Of a DNA stretch of 64,000 nt, positions 33,814-45,025 are shown piece after piece. The stretch comes from Parasponia andersonii (lineage: Eukaryota; Streptophyta; Magnoliopsida; Rosales; Cannabaceae): NCBI GenBank assembly GCA_002914805.1, contig JXTB01000309.1, positions 339,996 to 403,995 on the forward strand, read 5' to 3'. The stretch's first letter is position 1. Each line of letters opens with the position of its first letter. Both the position numbers and the translations under genes were made by a program. The notes beneath the pieces were generated by a model that did not search any database, was not told the DNA's origin, and was given only the letters and a program-made list of their open reading frames with translations.

Positions 33814-35598
33814 ATGGTAAACACTAGAAACACTACCAGAGTCACCGGAACTAGCCAAAATCAACCTCAAAGTACCGCTGCTACACAGGCAGACCCTACT
33901 CCGGATCAGCCTACTATGACGACAACAGAGAACCTATCCTAGAGACAGGATCGCATGGAGGAAACGCTCGTAAACCTTCAGCAAGTCACTAACCAGATCA
34001 ATGACACCCTGCGACGACTTGCTGAAGGGCAGATGGTGACCCCACCGCAACACGAACGTCCCAAAGAACGTCATGTTCAGTTACCTGAGAAGGGAATACA
34101 GATCCTAGAGACGAGAAGACGCGGCCAGCCCAGAACTCAGCAAGAGCTTCATGAAGAACGCATCTCCAAAGGGAAAGGCAAGGTCGCAGACTTACCTCTA
34201 GAATCTCGTACGGAGAGTTCAAGTATGAACCGTGATCGCACACAACCTTCTCATAAATCCACTAATAGCTAGGATCGCTTGAGCAGCGAGCAAGGACGAC
34301 CATCGAGAAGCGCCTTCGAAATAATCAACAGGGAGTCGAGACAAGATCCTGCAGACCTAAGACAGTATCTGGAGCGACGACGTGGTCATGATCGATCTGT
34401 ATCGCATCATAGCGACCACAGCCGGTCTCGTCGCACTATGTCATTGAATTCCTCTCATAGGTCACAGAAGACTCTACCTGACCAGCCCGCTGTGAAACAA
34501 GATAACGAACAAAGGTCGCTTTTACCACCAGCAAGGAATGATGCTTTCCCTCTGAACGTCGACATTCACAATTTAAGAATCGCATTAGATGCACTTGCTG
34601 GATGGGACAATGAGCTCACTGATGGGTATCGCCAGTCACCATTCAGCGAGAAGGTTCGAGCTGCAGCCCTTCCCACCGGATTCAGACTTCCCACCATCAA
34701 TACTTTTGATGGAAAGACTGATCCACAGGACCATATGGATCACTTCAGCGACTTGATGGAACTTTATCGGGTTAGTGATCATGCACGCTACAAATGTTTT
34801 GCTGTAACACTCTCAGGAGCGGCAAAGAAGTGGTTTCGAGGACTTAAATCCGGTTCAATCTCATCCTGACAACAACTACAGACGGCATTCTTGAGATAAT
34901 TTCAGGCCGCAAAGAATTTCACTGTTCCGCTTGTCAGTTTGTCTGCAATCCGGCAAGGCCCAGAGGAGACTCTACGATCTTATCTCAATCGTTTTACTTC
35001 AGAGCTAGCGAAGGTCAACAACTCTCCTGAAGGAGGAGTTCTTACTCTCATGATGGCTGGGGTGTGACCAGAAACAAAACTCTGGGAGGAATTGCTTGAA
35101 CGAGAGTGTAGAACTCTCGAAGACTTCTACCGAAGAGTCGGTCGACATCTAAGGTTAGAATCTTCACGTGAGAATCTTCAAAAGACTAAAAAAGGAGGAA
35201 AGACGGATGCGGCAAAAGTTGCGGTCATCACCAACAATAGCGGAAATAAGAAAAACAAGAGGAATAATGAACAGACAAGTGAGAATCAGCCTAGACCTAA
35301 AAGACAGGAGATTTCAAAAGCTCCCATGAGGTTTAATAATCACACCGAATTAAACGCGCCCATAGATCATATCTATGTGGTCACAAATCAGAAGGAGCAA
35401 TTCCGACAACCAGAACCAATGAAGCGGGACAGGGCAAAGCGCGACCCCAACAAATTTTGCCGATATCACAATAATATTGGGCATGACACTAATAGTTGCT
35501 TTGCTCTGAAAGATGAAATCGAAAGGCTGATTAGAGAGGGACGATTGTGGCAATATACCAGGCAGAGCGATGAAAGGCGAGAAGAAGACCAACAGTGA
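33814..35598 (+). pseudogene. gag of gypsy element 2, near-complete
   Basis: Starts MVNTRNTTRVTGTSQNQPQS at 33814. After a charged N-terminal region come the capsid domain (LRIALDALAGWDNELTDGY near 34580-34640; CFAVTLSGAAKKWFRGLKS near 34797-34853) and an intact CCHC-type knuckle CRYHNNIGHDTNSC near 35459-35500. Only about five nonsense changes break it (near 33940, 34270, 34869, 34896, 35067), each one step from CAG, CAA, CGA or TGG. It is far better preserved than the gag of element 1. Original length was about 595 codons to the stop at 35596, which replaces CGA. Confidence 0.87.
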
Positions 35599-36458
35599 CC
35601 TCCAGAAATTCAGCGTGAGGTGCAAACTATTTTTGGAGGGCCGCATGTTGGAGGAGATTCCAAGCGAGCACAGGATAGATACACACGAGAAGCTCGACAG
35701 CAGCCGTTAACCAATGTCATGCACCTTGATCAGCGACCATGCAAGCTTCAGCGAGTACCAGAAATGGATATTACATTCACAGAGTAAGATGCAAGGGAAG
35801 TCCATTATTCGCATAATGACGCGCTGGTCATAAAAATTAACTGTGGAAGCACACAGTTGTGGCGAGTATTGGTTGACAACGGCAGTGCTGTGGACATCCT
35901 ATACTTCGATGCCTTCAAAAAGAGGGGTTAAATGAGAGCGACCTAAAGTCTGCCGCCACTCCCCTCTATAGTTTTACTGGTGACAGCCTGATGCCTATAG
36001 GCATGATTGAACTGATAGTCAGCATGGGGACCTTTCCAAGGGTTTCATCAATAATGACCCAGTTTTTGGTGGTAGATTGCCCATCTGCCTTCAATGCTGT
36101 ACTAGGAAGACCAACATTAAGGGAACTTCGAGCTATCACCTCGATCTATCATCTAACAATGAAGTTCCCGACCCAGCATGAGGTAGACGAGGTGCAAGGA
36201 AATCAGTATGATGCGAGGACTTGCTATAACAACTCGCTGAAACTCGCAGCAAAGGATGCGATGTCTCGCACCATGATGGTCCACTTGCCAGAAGAAGCAG
36301 ATGAAGCGTTAGTCGTGGCAGTGGACAAAGCGTCAATCGAGGTAGCGGGCAAAGTGTCAGTCGAGGTAGCGGGCAAAGCGTCAGTCGAGGCAGCGAGCAA
36401 AGCGTCAGTCGAGGCAATGAGCAAAGCGTCAGTCGGGTCGCCAGATAACGTCAGTTGA
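35599..36458 (+). pseudogene. Protease region of gypsy element 2 with expanded 8-residue repeat
   Basis: WRVLVDNGSAVDILYFDAF near 35860-35916 carries the protease DNGS. A frameshift follows (near 35925), and coding resumes at 35991 with FLVVDCPSAFNAVLGRPTL. Where element 1 has a single short linker, this copy has tandem 24-bp units (36329-36440) coding for K-A-S-V-E-x-A-x octads. The region ends before RT, which is deleted. Confidence 0.8.
36329..36440 (+). repeat. 24-bp coding tandem repeat
   Basis: Four full and one partial copies of AAAGCGTCAGTCGAGGYAGC with spacer, translating to KASIEVAG, KVSVEVAG, KASVEAAS, KASVEAMS, KASV. Absent from element 1. Confidence 0.9.
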
Positions 36459-36599
36459 ACCATCAGTTAAAATGTCAATCGATACGACCAGCAAAGACTT
36501 CAATCCTCGAAAAATAGACGGTCAGAACTGGACCCATTGAAGATCTGGAGGATTTATTATTCGACATGTCCTCTAAGACGAGATTGGAACGGAGATTCA

Positions 36600-36930
36600 G
36601 GAACCTGTGCGAGCTTAATTGGTCACTATTCTGAAATCTAATGTTCGGGATTAATCCGAATATCATGTCACTGGTGTTTGATCTCTTAGAAGAAAGGTGC
36701 GAGCAGTCTCAGCTTCAGATCGCATCATATCAACAGTTCACTGCTCGATGTTATAACCCTAAAGTCGAACAAAGATTTATTGGCACTTGTTCTTCAACAA
36801 GACCTCGTTCTTCAGAACTTGAGAATGTTATTACCTTTTTTCGACCTGGGATATATAAGTTAGCTCGAACTGGTGGATAAAAGATCGAGCATGCCTGGAG
36901 TGTAGGATAGCTTCGTCGCTTTCATTAGTT
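36600..36930 (+). pseudogene. Deleted pol junction and integrase C-terminal remnant of element 2
   Basis: FGINPNIMS (about 36643-36669) matches the pre-RT segment of element 1 at 15600-15627. The next recognisable sequence, LLEERCEQSQLQIASYQQF (36680-36740), matches element 1 at 18355-18415, after the integrase core. About 2.7 kb of polymerase is therefore missing. The tail IYKLARTGG (about 36850-36880) and HAW are shared. Confidence 0.85.
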
Positions 36931-36957
36931 GACTTTCATGAATATCTTCATGTTTTC

Positions 36958-37165
36958 GTCATTCATTAATAAAGATTACTTATTCATTGTTCGCCATTCA
37001 TTGATCGTCATTCGATGAACGTCATTCGATGAACGTCATTCGCTGATCGTCATTCGTTGTTCGTCATTCGTTGATCGTCATTCCCTGATCGTCATTCGTT
37101 GTTCGTCATTCATTGATCGTCATTCGTTGTTCGTCATTCGTTGATCGTCATTCGTCAATAATATT
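36958..37165 (+). repeat. 14-bp minisatellite (CATTCGTTGATCGT-type)
   Basis: About a dozen degenerate head-to-tail 14-bp units (CGTCATTCGTTGAT and CGTCATTCGTTGTT variants). Element 1 has only a few scattered units at 18715-18790, so the array expanded in this copy or its recent lineage. Confidence 0.9.
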
Positions 37166-37815
37166 TCTTCGGCTATTACTTCAACTCGGTTATTACTTCG
37201 GCTATTCTTCATTTATAGTTTTATGGCAGTTTTCGGACACCATAAAACTCAGGGGGCAGTGGGATTAGAATGAAATCTCCCGCTGGTTTCCTAAGGGACT
37301 ATGCAAACGACCATTTAGAGGAGACAGGGTTTTAGATCGTCGAAGTGTCTAAATCTCAGATCATCGACGTGTCTGATTCTCCTTAAAATCCTAGGATTTT
37401 CTCCTCGCTTCATGTATCAGCATGTCGTATTACGCAATTTCCCTCCTCGAACAGAAAAGTAACTAAGCAAAACGTTCATTGTTCGAAGTGATATATTGCT
37501 ATGTTTTATTTTGACATGGAACTTTTGAAATACAGTTAGAGTTTGCATCACTCGTATTAACTGTTTTCTTAAGCGACCTAACCTATCCTAACGCTTAAAA
37601 CTCGTTTTAAGTTAGTCGGATTTAAATCGCTAAAAGCGTACTGATCGATCACTTGTGATTGACTACTTAGTTAAAATTATTATTGTTTCTTATCGCTATT
37701 TTGTAGGAGCATATAAGGAAGAAAAAATATTTATTAAAACAGAAGAAGTCGTCCATACAGAAAGGGGACAGAGCCCGCATCGTTTTAAAAAAAAAAAGAG
37801 AGAGAGACGACCACT

Positions 37816-40518
37816 TCATGAGGAAGGGCTCGCACCGTCATCACCAGTCTTGGTCGTGTCCTCCTTCCAGCTCTACACAAGCTCTACCACGTCCTCGCCA
37901 AGGATGGAGACGTCAAAATCCGGATGCTCGCAGAATATGTTGAAGATGATGGTCGACGAGGTGATATCGCTAGCCTTATCTTCGAGTTCTTTGATCTCGG
38001 TCGCTTTGAACTCTTCGATGGCTTTGTGAACCGCCTTGGTGGTCGCTTCTCTCATACGGTCTGGATACTCGGAAACGACCTTCTCGAGCTCTTTGACTTT
38101 CTCCTCGAGATTTTCCTTGGCGAGTTTCTCCTTGTTTAGGTCCTCGAGCATCTGCTGCTTCTCGGAGTGGAAGTTTGCTCTCTCCTCCTCCCAAGCCTTT
38201 TCCGAGTTCTCGAATGCTTGAGTTATTTCATCGACTTTCTCAGCTTTCTCTAAGCATTTGAGAACTTGATCGTGCATCAGGACAGCAGCAGCCGCAGTCT
38301 AAAAAAAAAAATATGTAAATCTCCAAGTCCATCAAAAGAGTGGAGAATTAAGAAGCTTACATTAGCCAGCATCCTCATTGCAGATCCGAAAGCGACCTTG
38401 TGGAACGTCGCTTCATTCGCTCCCAACCCTCTTCAGATGTGAAGCGGTCGATAAAGGCTGCGCTCATACCAGCCTTCTCTGGTAGTTGGTTAAAGAGTGC
38501 GAAGAGCTCGTCGCCTTTATCTACCAAGTTCGGTTCCGAAGAAGTGGCAGCCTTGGTAGGAGATTCGGGAGTGCTCGCTGGCTGAGACGATTGTGGAGGG
38601 GGCGAGCTCGCTGGGACGTCCTCGAAGGCGATTTTTCTCTTCTTCGAGTAGTCGACCTTCTCCTTCCCTTTCGATGGCGGAGTATTCTCGGGTGTTCTGG
38701 TTTTTGCCATTGACCCGAGAGTTTATGGAGGTGCTCGCAGACCGCTACCAATGACCATCTCTGTACAGAATATGTTAGTAAGCGAGGAAACATAATAGAA
38801 AGGTAATTAGAATGAGCGTGTGATTACCTTCTTCTTGTGGAGCTGGTTGAGGAGCTGGTGGGGACACGGTCTCTGGAGATGAAGGCTCTGAGCGAGGTGG
38901 TGTGGCCGGTGCCTTTCTTTTTCTGACCCTGGAGGACGAGGCACCTAAGTCCATCTTCTTCCTCGGCTTCTTCTTCGAGCTCGATGGCCTAGAAGGGAGA
39001 ACTGGGGGATCGGGGAACGCGGCACCCTTTGGAATCAGACCGCAAGCGACCAGGTTCTTCGATGTGCCTAGAACCTTCCAGTTAAATTCTTCAACTGGAA
39101 GTTCGTTGATCTTACATACTCTTGCGAGCTGATCACTGGAGAGTCCAGGTTGATCCCTATTATCTGCGATGACATTGGAAATGCGATCAGTATGAGAATA
39201 AATATATAAACAAGGCAACAAATTGGAAGACTACCTACCGGGATTTTGAAAGAAGCCGTTAGCTGCATAGTTAAAATGGAAAAATGGATTTTTTTCATTT
39301 TCCCATGTTGTTGCGAACCCCGTAGATCGTTTTTATTGCTTGGTTCGACCACTTGCTCGTGTAGAAGAAGCCGAGATCTGACGGATTTGACTTTACTTGG
39401 TAGAACCAAGCAAATTCTTTGGGAGAGGGGGTTTCTAAATCTAGTTTATGGTATAATATGTACAAACCTACCATATATCTATAAGTATTAGGGGTCAATT
39501 GAAAAGGTACGACCCCATAGTAATCGACGATTGATTTTATATACGGATGGAGAGGGAGATGCACACCACATTTGAGGACTGCCTCAGAAAAGGAAGCGAG
39601 TCCTCGTGGTGGTGTGTGTGGACGGTTGAATTCCATTGGAAGACGAAGGGGGATGGTGATTTTGTAGCTGCTCGCGATTTTCCTGAGTTTGTTCGACGTG
39701 CAGCTCGTTCGAACGTTGGTACATGACCAGTTCCCCTCTACGTACTAATAGCCAGAAGAAAATGCGGGAGCATCCCTAATGTGTCTGGGCCATTGATCCT
39801 GGGAAAGATCACCTATTCGAGGACTACTTTGTCTTACCTCTGTTATTTCTATCTCGGGTTCCGGCTCGAGATAATCCTCAAGGTTAACGGAGCTAACACT
39901 TGAGTTAGATTTAGATTCTCCAGAAAAAAGCATTTCCTTCCCTAAACTCCTCACTACTAGACATCTGAAAAAAAAAATACGCAGGGATTCAGATATTGAG
40001 GATTTCCACTATGCTAGCATTCTGGCTATTCATCCTAAAAAATTGCACTAAATAAACAAGTTTATTCCTAAATGGTCTACGAGTTCCTCAGAAAATGTTC
40101 GAGCAGTTCATCAGAAAGTGTTCGAGCAGTTCATCAGTAAATGAACAATCAGTTCAGTGAGAATAGAATAGGGTATCAGACCCTAGAAATTCTTTTCATA
40201 GGATCATTTCTAAGTGATATCTAGTAATTCCACTCTACACTGAAAAAGGGGGAGTATAAGAGGAAAAAATCTCGTTTCACTTCGGTGAAATGAGTTTATT
40301 CCCAGATTGAAGTTTTCAAGAATGGAAAAAATATGAGAAGACGTACTAACCTTTCTTCAGAAGAGGAAGGCTTGAGACGATTCGAAACTTCGTCGGAGAA
40401 GAAGCGGTGATCAGAGCGAGCTGGGAGATAAAATGGCGCTAGGGTTCTTTGAGATTTCTGGTGTTTTCTGAGAGAAACAGCAAAATGAAACAGGATGGGA
40501 TGGTTTCTGATATTTATA
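37816..40518 (-). pseudogene. Antisense multi-exon gene of element 2 (better-preserved copy)
   Basis: TATAAATA at 40518-40511 is followed by an AUG-free leader exon, a leader intron 40350-39965 (GTTAGT...TTTCAG), then ATG at 39964. Coding exons: 39964-39239, 39163-38828, 38760-38361, 38298-37816 (TGA). Introns are 75, 67 and 62 bp, all GT-AG, with phases 1, 1 and 0. Product: acidic N-terminus (EDYLEPEPEIEITE), LPLHPYIKSIVDYYGVVPFQ and NTYRYMVGLYILYHKL like the 'putative gypsy type transposon' domain, basic KKKPRKK and RVRKRKAPAT (nuclear-signal-like), then a coiled coil (ENLEEKVKELEKVVSEYPDR). Damage: an extra T near 39930, stops near 39743, 38727 and 37875, and a shift in exon 3 near 38400. 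The mutated stretch at 39250-39290 lies in exon 1. Function unknown. Confidence 0.8.
40511..40518 (-). promoter_or_regulatory. TATA box of the antisense gene in element 2
   Basis: TATAAATA on the minus strand, about 165 bp before the leader donor (40350). The leader between contains AACCCTAG and has no ATG. Confidence 0.55.
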
Positions 40519-40884
40519 ACCTAGAAACCGGTAGATCACAGCCGTAGATCAGAGGATTTGAATTTTAAATCTGAAAGCCGAGGATTGCGCGGGATTTGGT
40601 TCTATCCGAAAAGTTGGGATTGTTTAAAATTTAAAAAGATTTGGTTTCAAAAGAGTGACAGTTGATATCAATCAGACTTCCTCGAATTTCGCTCTTTCTT
40701 ATAAAAGGCTACACGTGTTCCGTTCTGACAGAAAAAAAGATACGCGTGATTTTAAGAGATGAGATTTGGAATCTGACGGATCTTCGACTATTCAGACCTC
40801 AAGTTTAAGTTATGACATCACATGTTTAGGGTCGCATGGTAATTGGAAGCTCCATTTCGTCCTAAAGAACTAATGGAGTGGAGC

Positions 40885-40895
40885 TGGGGGGCAAT
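40885..40895 (+). other. Polypurine tract of gypsy element 2
   Basis: TGGGGGGCAAT just before the 3' LTR. Confidence 0.8.
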
Positions 40896-41650
40896 TGTTG
40901 TGCGGTCTAAAATCCTAAGGTTGCATAAGGGTTATATGCGACCTCCTACATGAAGATTGTATGCGACCTCCTCCGTGATGGTTATGTGCAATCTCTTCCG
41001 TAATGGTTATATGCGACCTCTTCCACAGGATTTGAGACCTTATCCGTGTAGTCTCTTTTGCATGAGTATGCGCGACCTTCTCCAAATAGGTGGTGGGCGA
41101 CCTCTTTTGAAAGAAAAGGGAAACAGAGGTATATGCTATATCAAACAGGAAACCTACAAGGAAAGGGAAACAGAAGTATGTGCTGTCAAATAGGAAACCT
41201 GCAAGGAAAGGGAAACAAAAGTCTCCTATTTATGATCAACTAGTTATCCGTTTTGAATAGTTATCTAATTATGTTGTTATTTAATTTACATTATCCAATT
41301 GTATAGTTACCCGTTTATACAATTAGGATCCTAAGGGCATAGGGTTACCTTTGCCTGTATAAAGGGGACTCAATGTACCAAAGGAAAACAAGTTTAGAGT
41401 ATTCTAAGCTTTGGGTAGTCTAAGTTTTTAGTATTTTCAATAGCTTTTCAGTCTTTCCAATTTTCAGACGAGATTGTAACCTTGAGTGTTCATAAAATAG
41501 TGAGAAAACAGTGGACGTAGGCTCATCTTTTTTAGAGCCGAATCACTATAAAATCCTCTCTCCTTATTTGCTTTGATTATTGATTCAATTCACACAAGCC
41601 ACATCTCTTGATTTTTTCTAAATTTATTGTTGATAAAACCTCCATCAACA
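40896..41650 (+). repeat. 3' LTR of gypsy element 2
   Basis: 755 bp, the same length as the 5' LTR. It is followed by ACCGT (41651-41655). CCTGTATAAAGG at 41355-41366 is the damaged TATA region (CCTATATAAAGG in the 5' copy). Confidence 0.93.
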
Positions 41651-41655
41651 ACCGT

Positions 41656-42389
41656 ATATCAACTTTAGACAATACTACTCAATAATTTCATGATATACAC
41701 AATACATCTAGCAGTGGAACAGGACATATAGCAGTACTTGTAGGAGACCACACAAAAGAAAGGAGAATTCTACTATCGCTCCTAATCATATGAGTGCTTT
41801 AATATCCCTTTGGATCAAAATCCCAGGGTCGTGAAATCCTGAGGGCCACAGCAAGTACTCTGCTATTGTCCGTAACTTATTAGTCTCATAGTTATTGGTA
41901 ACGACCACCAAGCGAGCAACCAAATGGAACGTTAAATTTCTTTCTCACCATTTTTTTACCGACAATACTATAGGTATCATCGGTGCCAAGTACCATAATA
42001 ATAATATAGTTGTCCGTTAGTTGATGATTTTAATTAATAAACTAAATCCCTGAGGAGTTTCACATGAATTATGACTACTCAATGACAAATTGACACATCA
42101 TATAGTGCTGGACACCACTAGTATCCCAACACATTATTCTATTTTTACTGATGAACCAGCCACTGATTTTTCTTTACTTAAATGCAAACTCAAAGCTTCT
42201 AATATTACACTGTCGAGCAAACATTCATCTTCTAGCCTCAAAAACTCTAATTCCCTATACACATTTGTCCAAAATCTAATATTTACTTTGCCTAAATCTA
42301 ATATTTATTAGACCAATATCAATATAATTAATTAAATGTTACATATAATCCGTTGTCAAACGATTCAATAATTAAAGGTTTGAACGTTG
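41656..42389. other. Non-coding flank, unassigned
   Basis: No coding match recognised. It is continuous with sequence left of 32997 once element 2 and one ACCGT are removed. It may be further repeat sequence. Confidence 0.4.
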
Positions 42390-43560
42390 TCACCAGAAAA
42401 TTGAAAACTTACATGGGAATATCAGCTGATTATAGAAGGTTGAATCAGTTTATTGGAAAAAACAAATATCCTCTGCCGAGGATAGATGAGTTGTTTGACC
42501 AACTGAGTGGATCCAGATTTTTCTTCAAGATCGATCTGAGATTGGGTTACCACCAGTTGAAGATTCAAGAAGAAGACATGCCGAAAACTACATTCAGGAC
42601 TCATTATGGTCACTTTGAGTTCTTAGTTATACCGTTTGGTCTAACTAATACCCTTGCAGCATTCATGATCTCATGAACAAAATTTTCAAACCTTATCTGG
42701 ATTGGTTTGTGATTGTCTTCATTGACGACATCTTAATATACTCAAAAACTCGAGAAGAATATGCTGAACACTTGCGGACTGTACTCAAAATTTTAAGAGA
42801 TCATTAATTGTATGCCAAGAGAACCAAATATGACTTTTAGATGATAGAAGTGAAATTATTAGGGCATGTGATTTCTTAAGAAGGTATTTCAGTCGATCCT
42901 ACTAATATTAAGTCTGTTCTTAAGTAGAAAAGACCGAAGAATGTAACTGAGACTAGAAGTTTCCTCAGTTTAGTAGGCTATTATCATCACTTTGTGGAGA
43001 ATTTCTCGAAAATTGCCTTACCTTTGACGAAGTTAATAAGGAAAGATGTCAAGTTCACATGGAATGATGATTGTGAAGAAGTTTTCATGGAACTGAAGAA
43101 GAGATTGTCGACTGCACTTATTCTTACTATTCCAAACAATAATAAACTTTATGTTGTGTATATCGATGCCTACAGTTTTGATTTGGAATGTGTCTTGATG
43201 CAAAATGGCAAGGTTATGACTTATGCTTCTAGTTAGTTGAAGCAGCATGAGAAGAATTATCCTACACATGACCTGAAACTTGCAACAGTGATTTTCGCCC
43301 TCAAAATCTGAAGATGTTGTTTGTATGGTGTGATGTTTGACTTATTCTCTGATCACAAGAGTTTGAAGTATCTTTTCACTCAGCGTGATTTGAACTTGAG
43401 GTAGCATAGATGGGTTAAATACATGGAAGACTATTATTTCAAAATGCAATACCATCCTAGCAAAGCCAATATTGTAGCTGATGCCTTGAGTAAAAAATCT
43501 TATAGTATGTTAGCTATAATTATTTTTCAGGATTGGAAGAACTAAGTAGTAATTGGAGAT
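42390..43560 (+). pseudogene. Chromovirus reverse transcriptase and RNase H
   Basis: RT motifs: [15 protein letters not shown] (42521-42565), [10 protein letters not shown] (42620-42650), and after a one-base shift near 42670 the catalytic [11 protein letters not shown] (42716-42748). Then FLSLVGYYHHFVENFSKIA (42961-43017). RNase H: LYVVYIDAYSFDLECVLMQ (43149-43205), FSDHKSLKYLFTQRDLNLR (43342-43398) and ADALSKKS (43477-43503). Stops near 42808, 42838, 42878, 42926 and 43234 break the frame. Confidence 0.87.
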
Positions 43561-44960
43561 TATAATTTGCAATACTTCGAGTCTGGCAATGCTACTTATC
43601 TCAGTAAAATTGTTGCCATACCTGTACTCCTCCAGACTGTGTAGCAAAGTTAATGATAAGATCAAGAGTTGAGAACAATCTAGAATCAACTCGAAAGTGG
43701 TGAATAATTAGAAGGTTGGAGTACAGATAGAGAATGATTTGTACTTTTCAGAAGAAAGCTAGTTGTAGCCAATGATCCTTACCTTAAAAAGACTATTTTC
43801 ACTGAAGTTCATAAGTCTAAGTTTACAGTACATCCTGATAGCACAAAGATATATCATGATCTGAAAAGACAGCATTAGTAGGAAGGTATGAAACGTGACA
43901 TAGCTACTTCTGTGGCTAAGTACATGATATGTCAGCAAGTTAAAACTGAACACCAGAGACCAACTGGACTACTACAGCTTTTACCAATACCAGAGTAGAA
44001 ATGGGATAAGATCACAATGGACTTTGTAATGGGTTTGCTAACGATATGGAGAAAGAATGATGCAATTTGGATGATTATTGATCATATGATAAAGACTACT
44101 CATTTCATACCCATCAAGTGTAGTTTCTGACCGGGACCTAAGATTTATATCAAAGTTCTGGGAAGCTTTAGGAATAGAACTGAATCTCAATACAGCTCAT
44201 TATCCTCAGAAAGATGGCTAATCTAAAAGGACTATTCAGATTCTAGAGAACATGCCTCGCTTATGTATACTGGATTTTGATGGAAGTTAGGATGATCACT
44301 TGTCATTGGTGGAGTTTGCTTACAACAACAACTACCAAACTAGTCTTAGCATGGCTCTATATGAGGTATTATATAGGAGACCATGTGAATCATCCTTGGA
44401 TTGGGCTAATGCAGAAGAGCATGTTACTTTTAGGCTAGAATTGATACAAGAGACTACTGAGAAGATTAACAAGATTCAGAAAAGACTTAAAGTTATACAA
44501 AGTCGTCAAAAGAGACGCGAAGTAGAGTTCAAAATTGGTAATCAAGTATTCTTAAAAGTGACGCCAAGGCGTGAGATCACTAGATTTAGGCTTAAAGGTA
44601 AATTAACTCCAAGATATATTAGACCATTTTAGATTACTGCTAGAATTAGGCCCATAACGTATAGCTTGGTTTGCCATCACAATTAGGTTGAGTGCACAAT
44701 ATTTTTCATATCTCAATGCTCAGAAAATACGTGCCTGATCTATTACATGTCATTTAGTATGTGAAAGTACCATTATAAGAAAATGTAATATATGAGGAAT
44801 AACCAGTTTGAATACTAGGAAAAAGCTCAAAGTTCTTCGAAGAAGAGAGATACCACTTGTTAAGGTTCTCTAGCAACACCACAAGGACGACGAAGCTACT
44901 TGAGAGCTAGAAACAGAAATATATGAGAAATATCCTCATTTATTTAATTTTTGACTTGAG
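43560..44960 (+). pseudogene. Chromovirus integrase and chromodomain remnant
   Basis: DIATSVAKYMICQQVKTEHQ (43900-43955) is the end of the zinc-binding region, and ITMDFVMGL (44012) starts the core. The central part with the SDRG motif is damaged or lost around 44125. The terminal block HLSLVEFAYNNNYQTSLSMA is at 44300-44360. The C-terminus shows QVFLKVTPRREITRFRLKGK (44545-44604). VKVL, stop, QHHKDDEAT, stop, ELETEIYEKYPHLF (44867-44948) is the chromodomain tail; both stops are one transition from the expected codons. Confidence 0.82.
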
Positions 44961-45025
44961 GTTGTACTTTGAATTCTTGTATTATATTCGAATTCCGGGA
45001 CGAAATTCCTTTAAAGAAGGGAGGA

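Larger units (their letters stand above)
32997..41650 (+). mobile_element. Non-autonomous Tat-like gypsy element (element 2) lacking RT, RNase H and integrase
   Basis: 8,654 bp with two 755-bp LTRs (32997-33751 and 40896-41650), primer site, gag, protease, a truncated pol junction, a minisatellite, the antisense multi-exon gene and a polypurine tract. It is the same family as element 1: gag, protease and antisense gene align throughout. A segment matching about 15630-18350 of element 1 (RT to integrase core) is missing at about 36667-36678. The LTRs look about 4% different by eye (about 30 substitutions, mostly transitions), so the insertion is younger than element 1. The target duplication ACCGT is perfect. 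Confidence 0.92.

Noticed and set aside
38902..39132. Plus-strand open frames opposite exons 2-4 of the antisense gene in element 2
   Set aside because: Only the minus strand has conserved exon structure and domain resemblance in both copies; the plus frames are not conserved with element 1.
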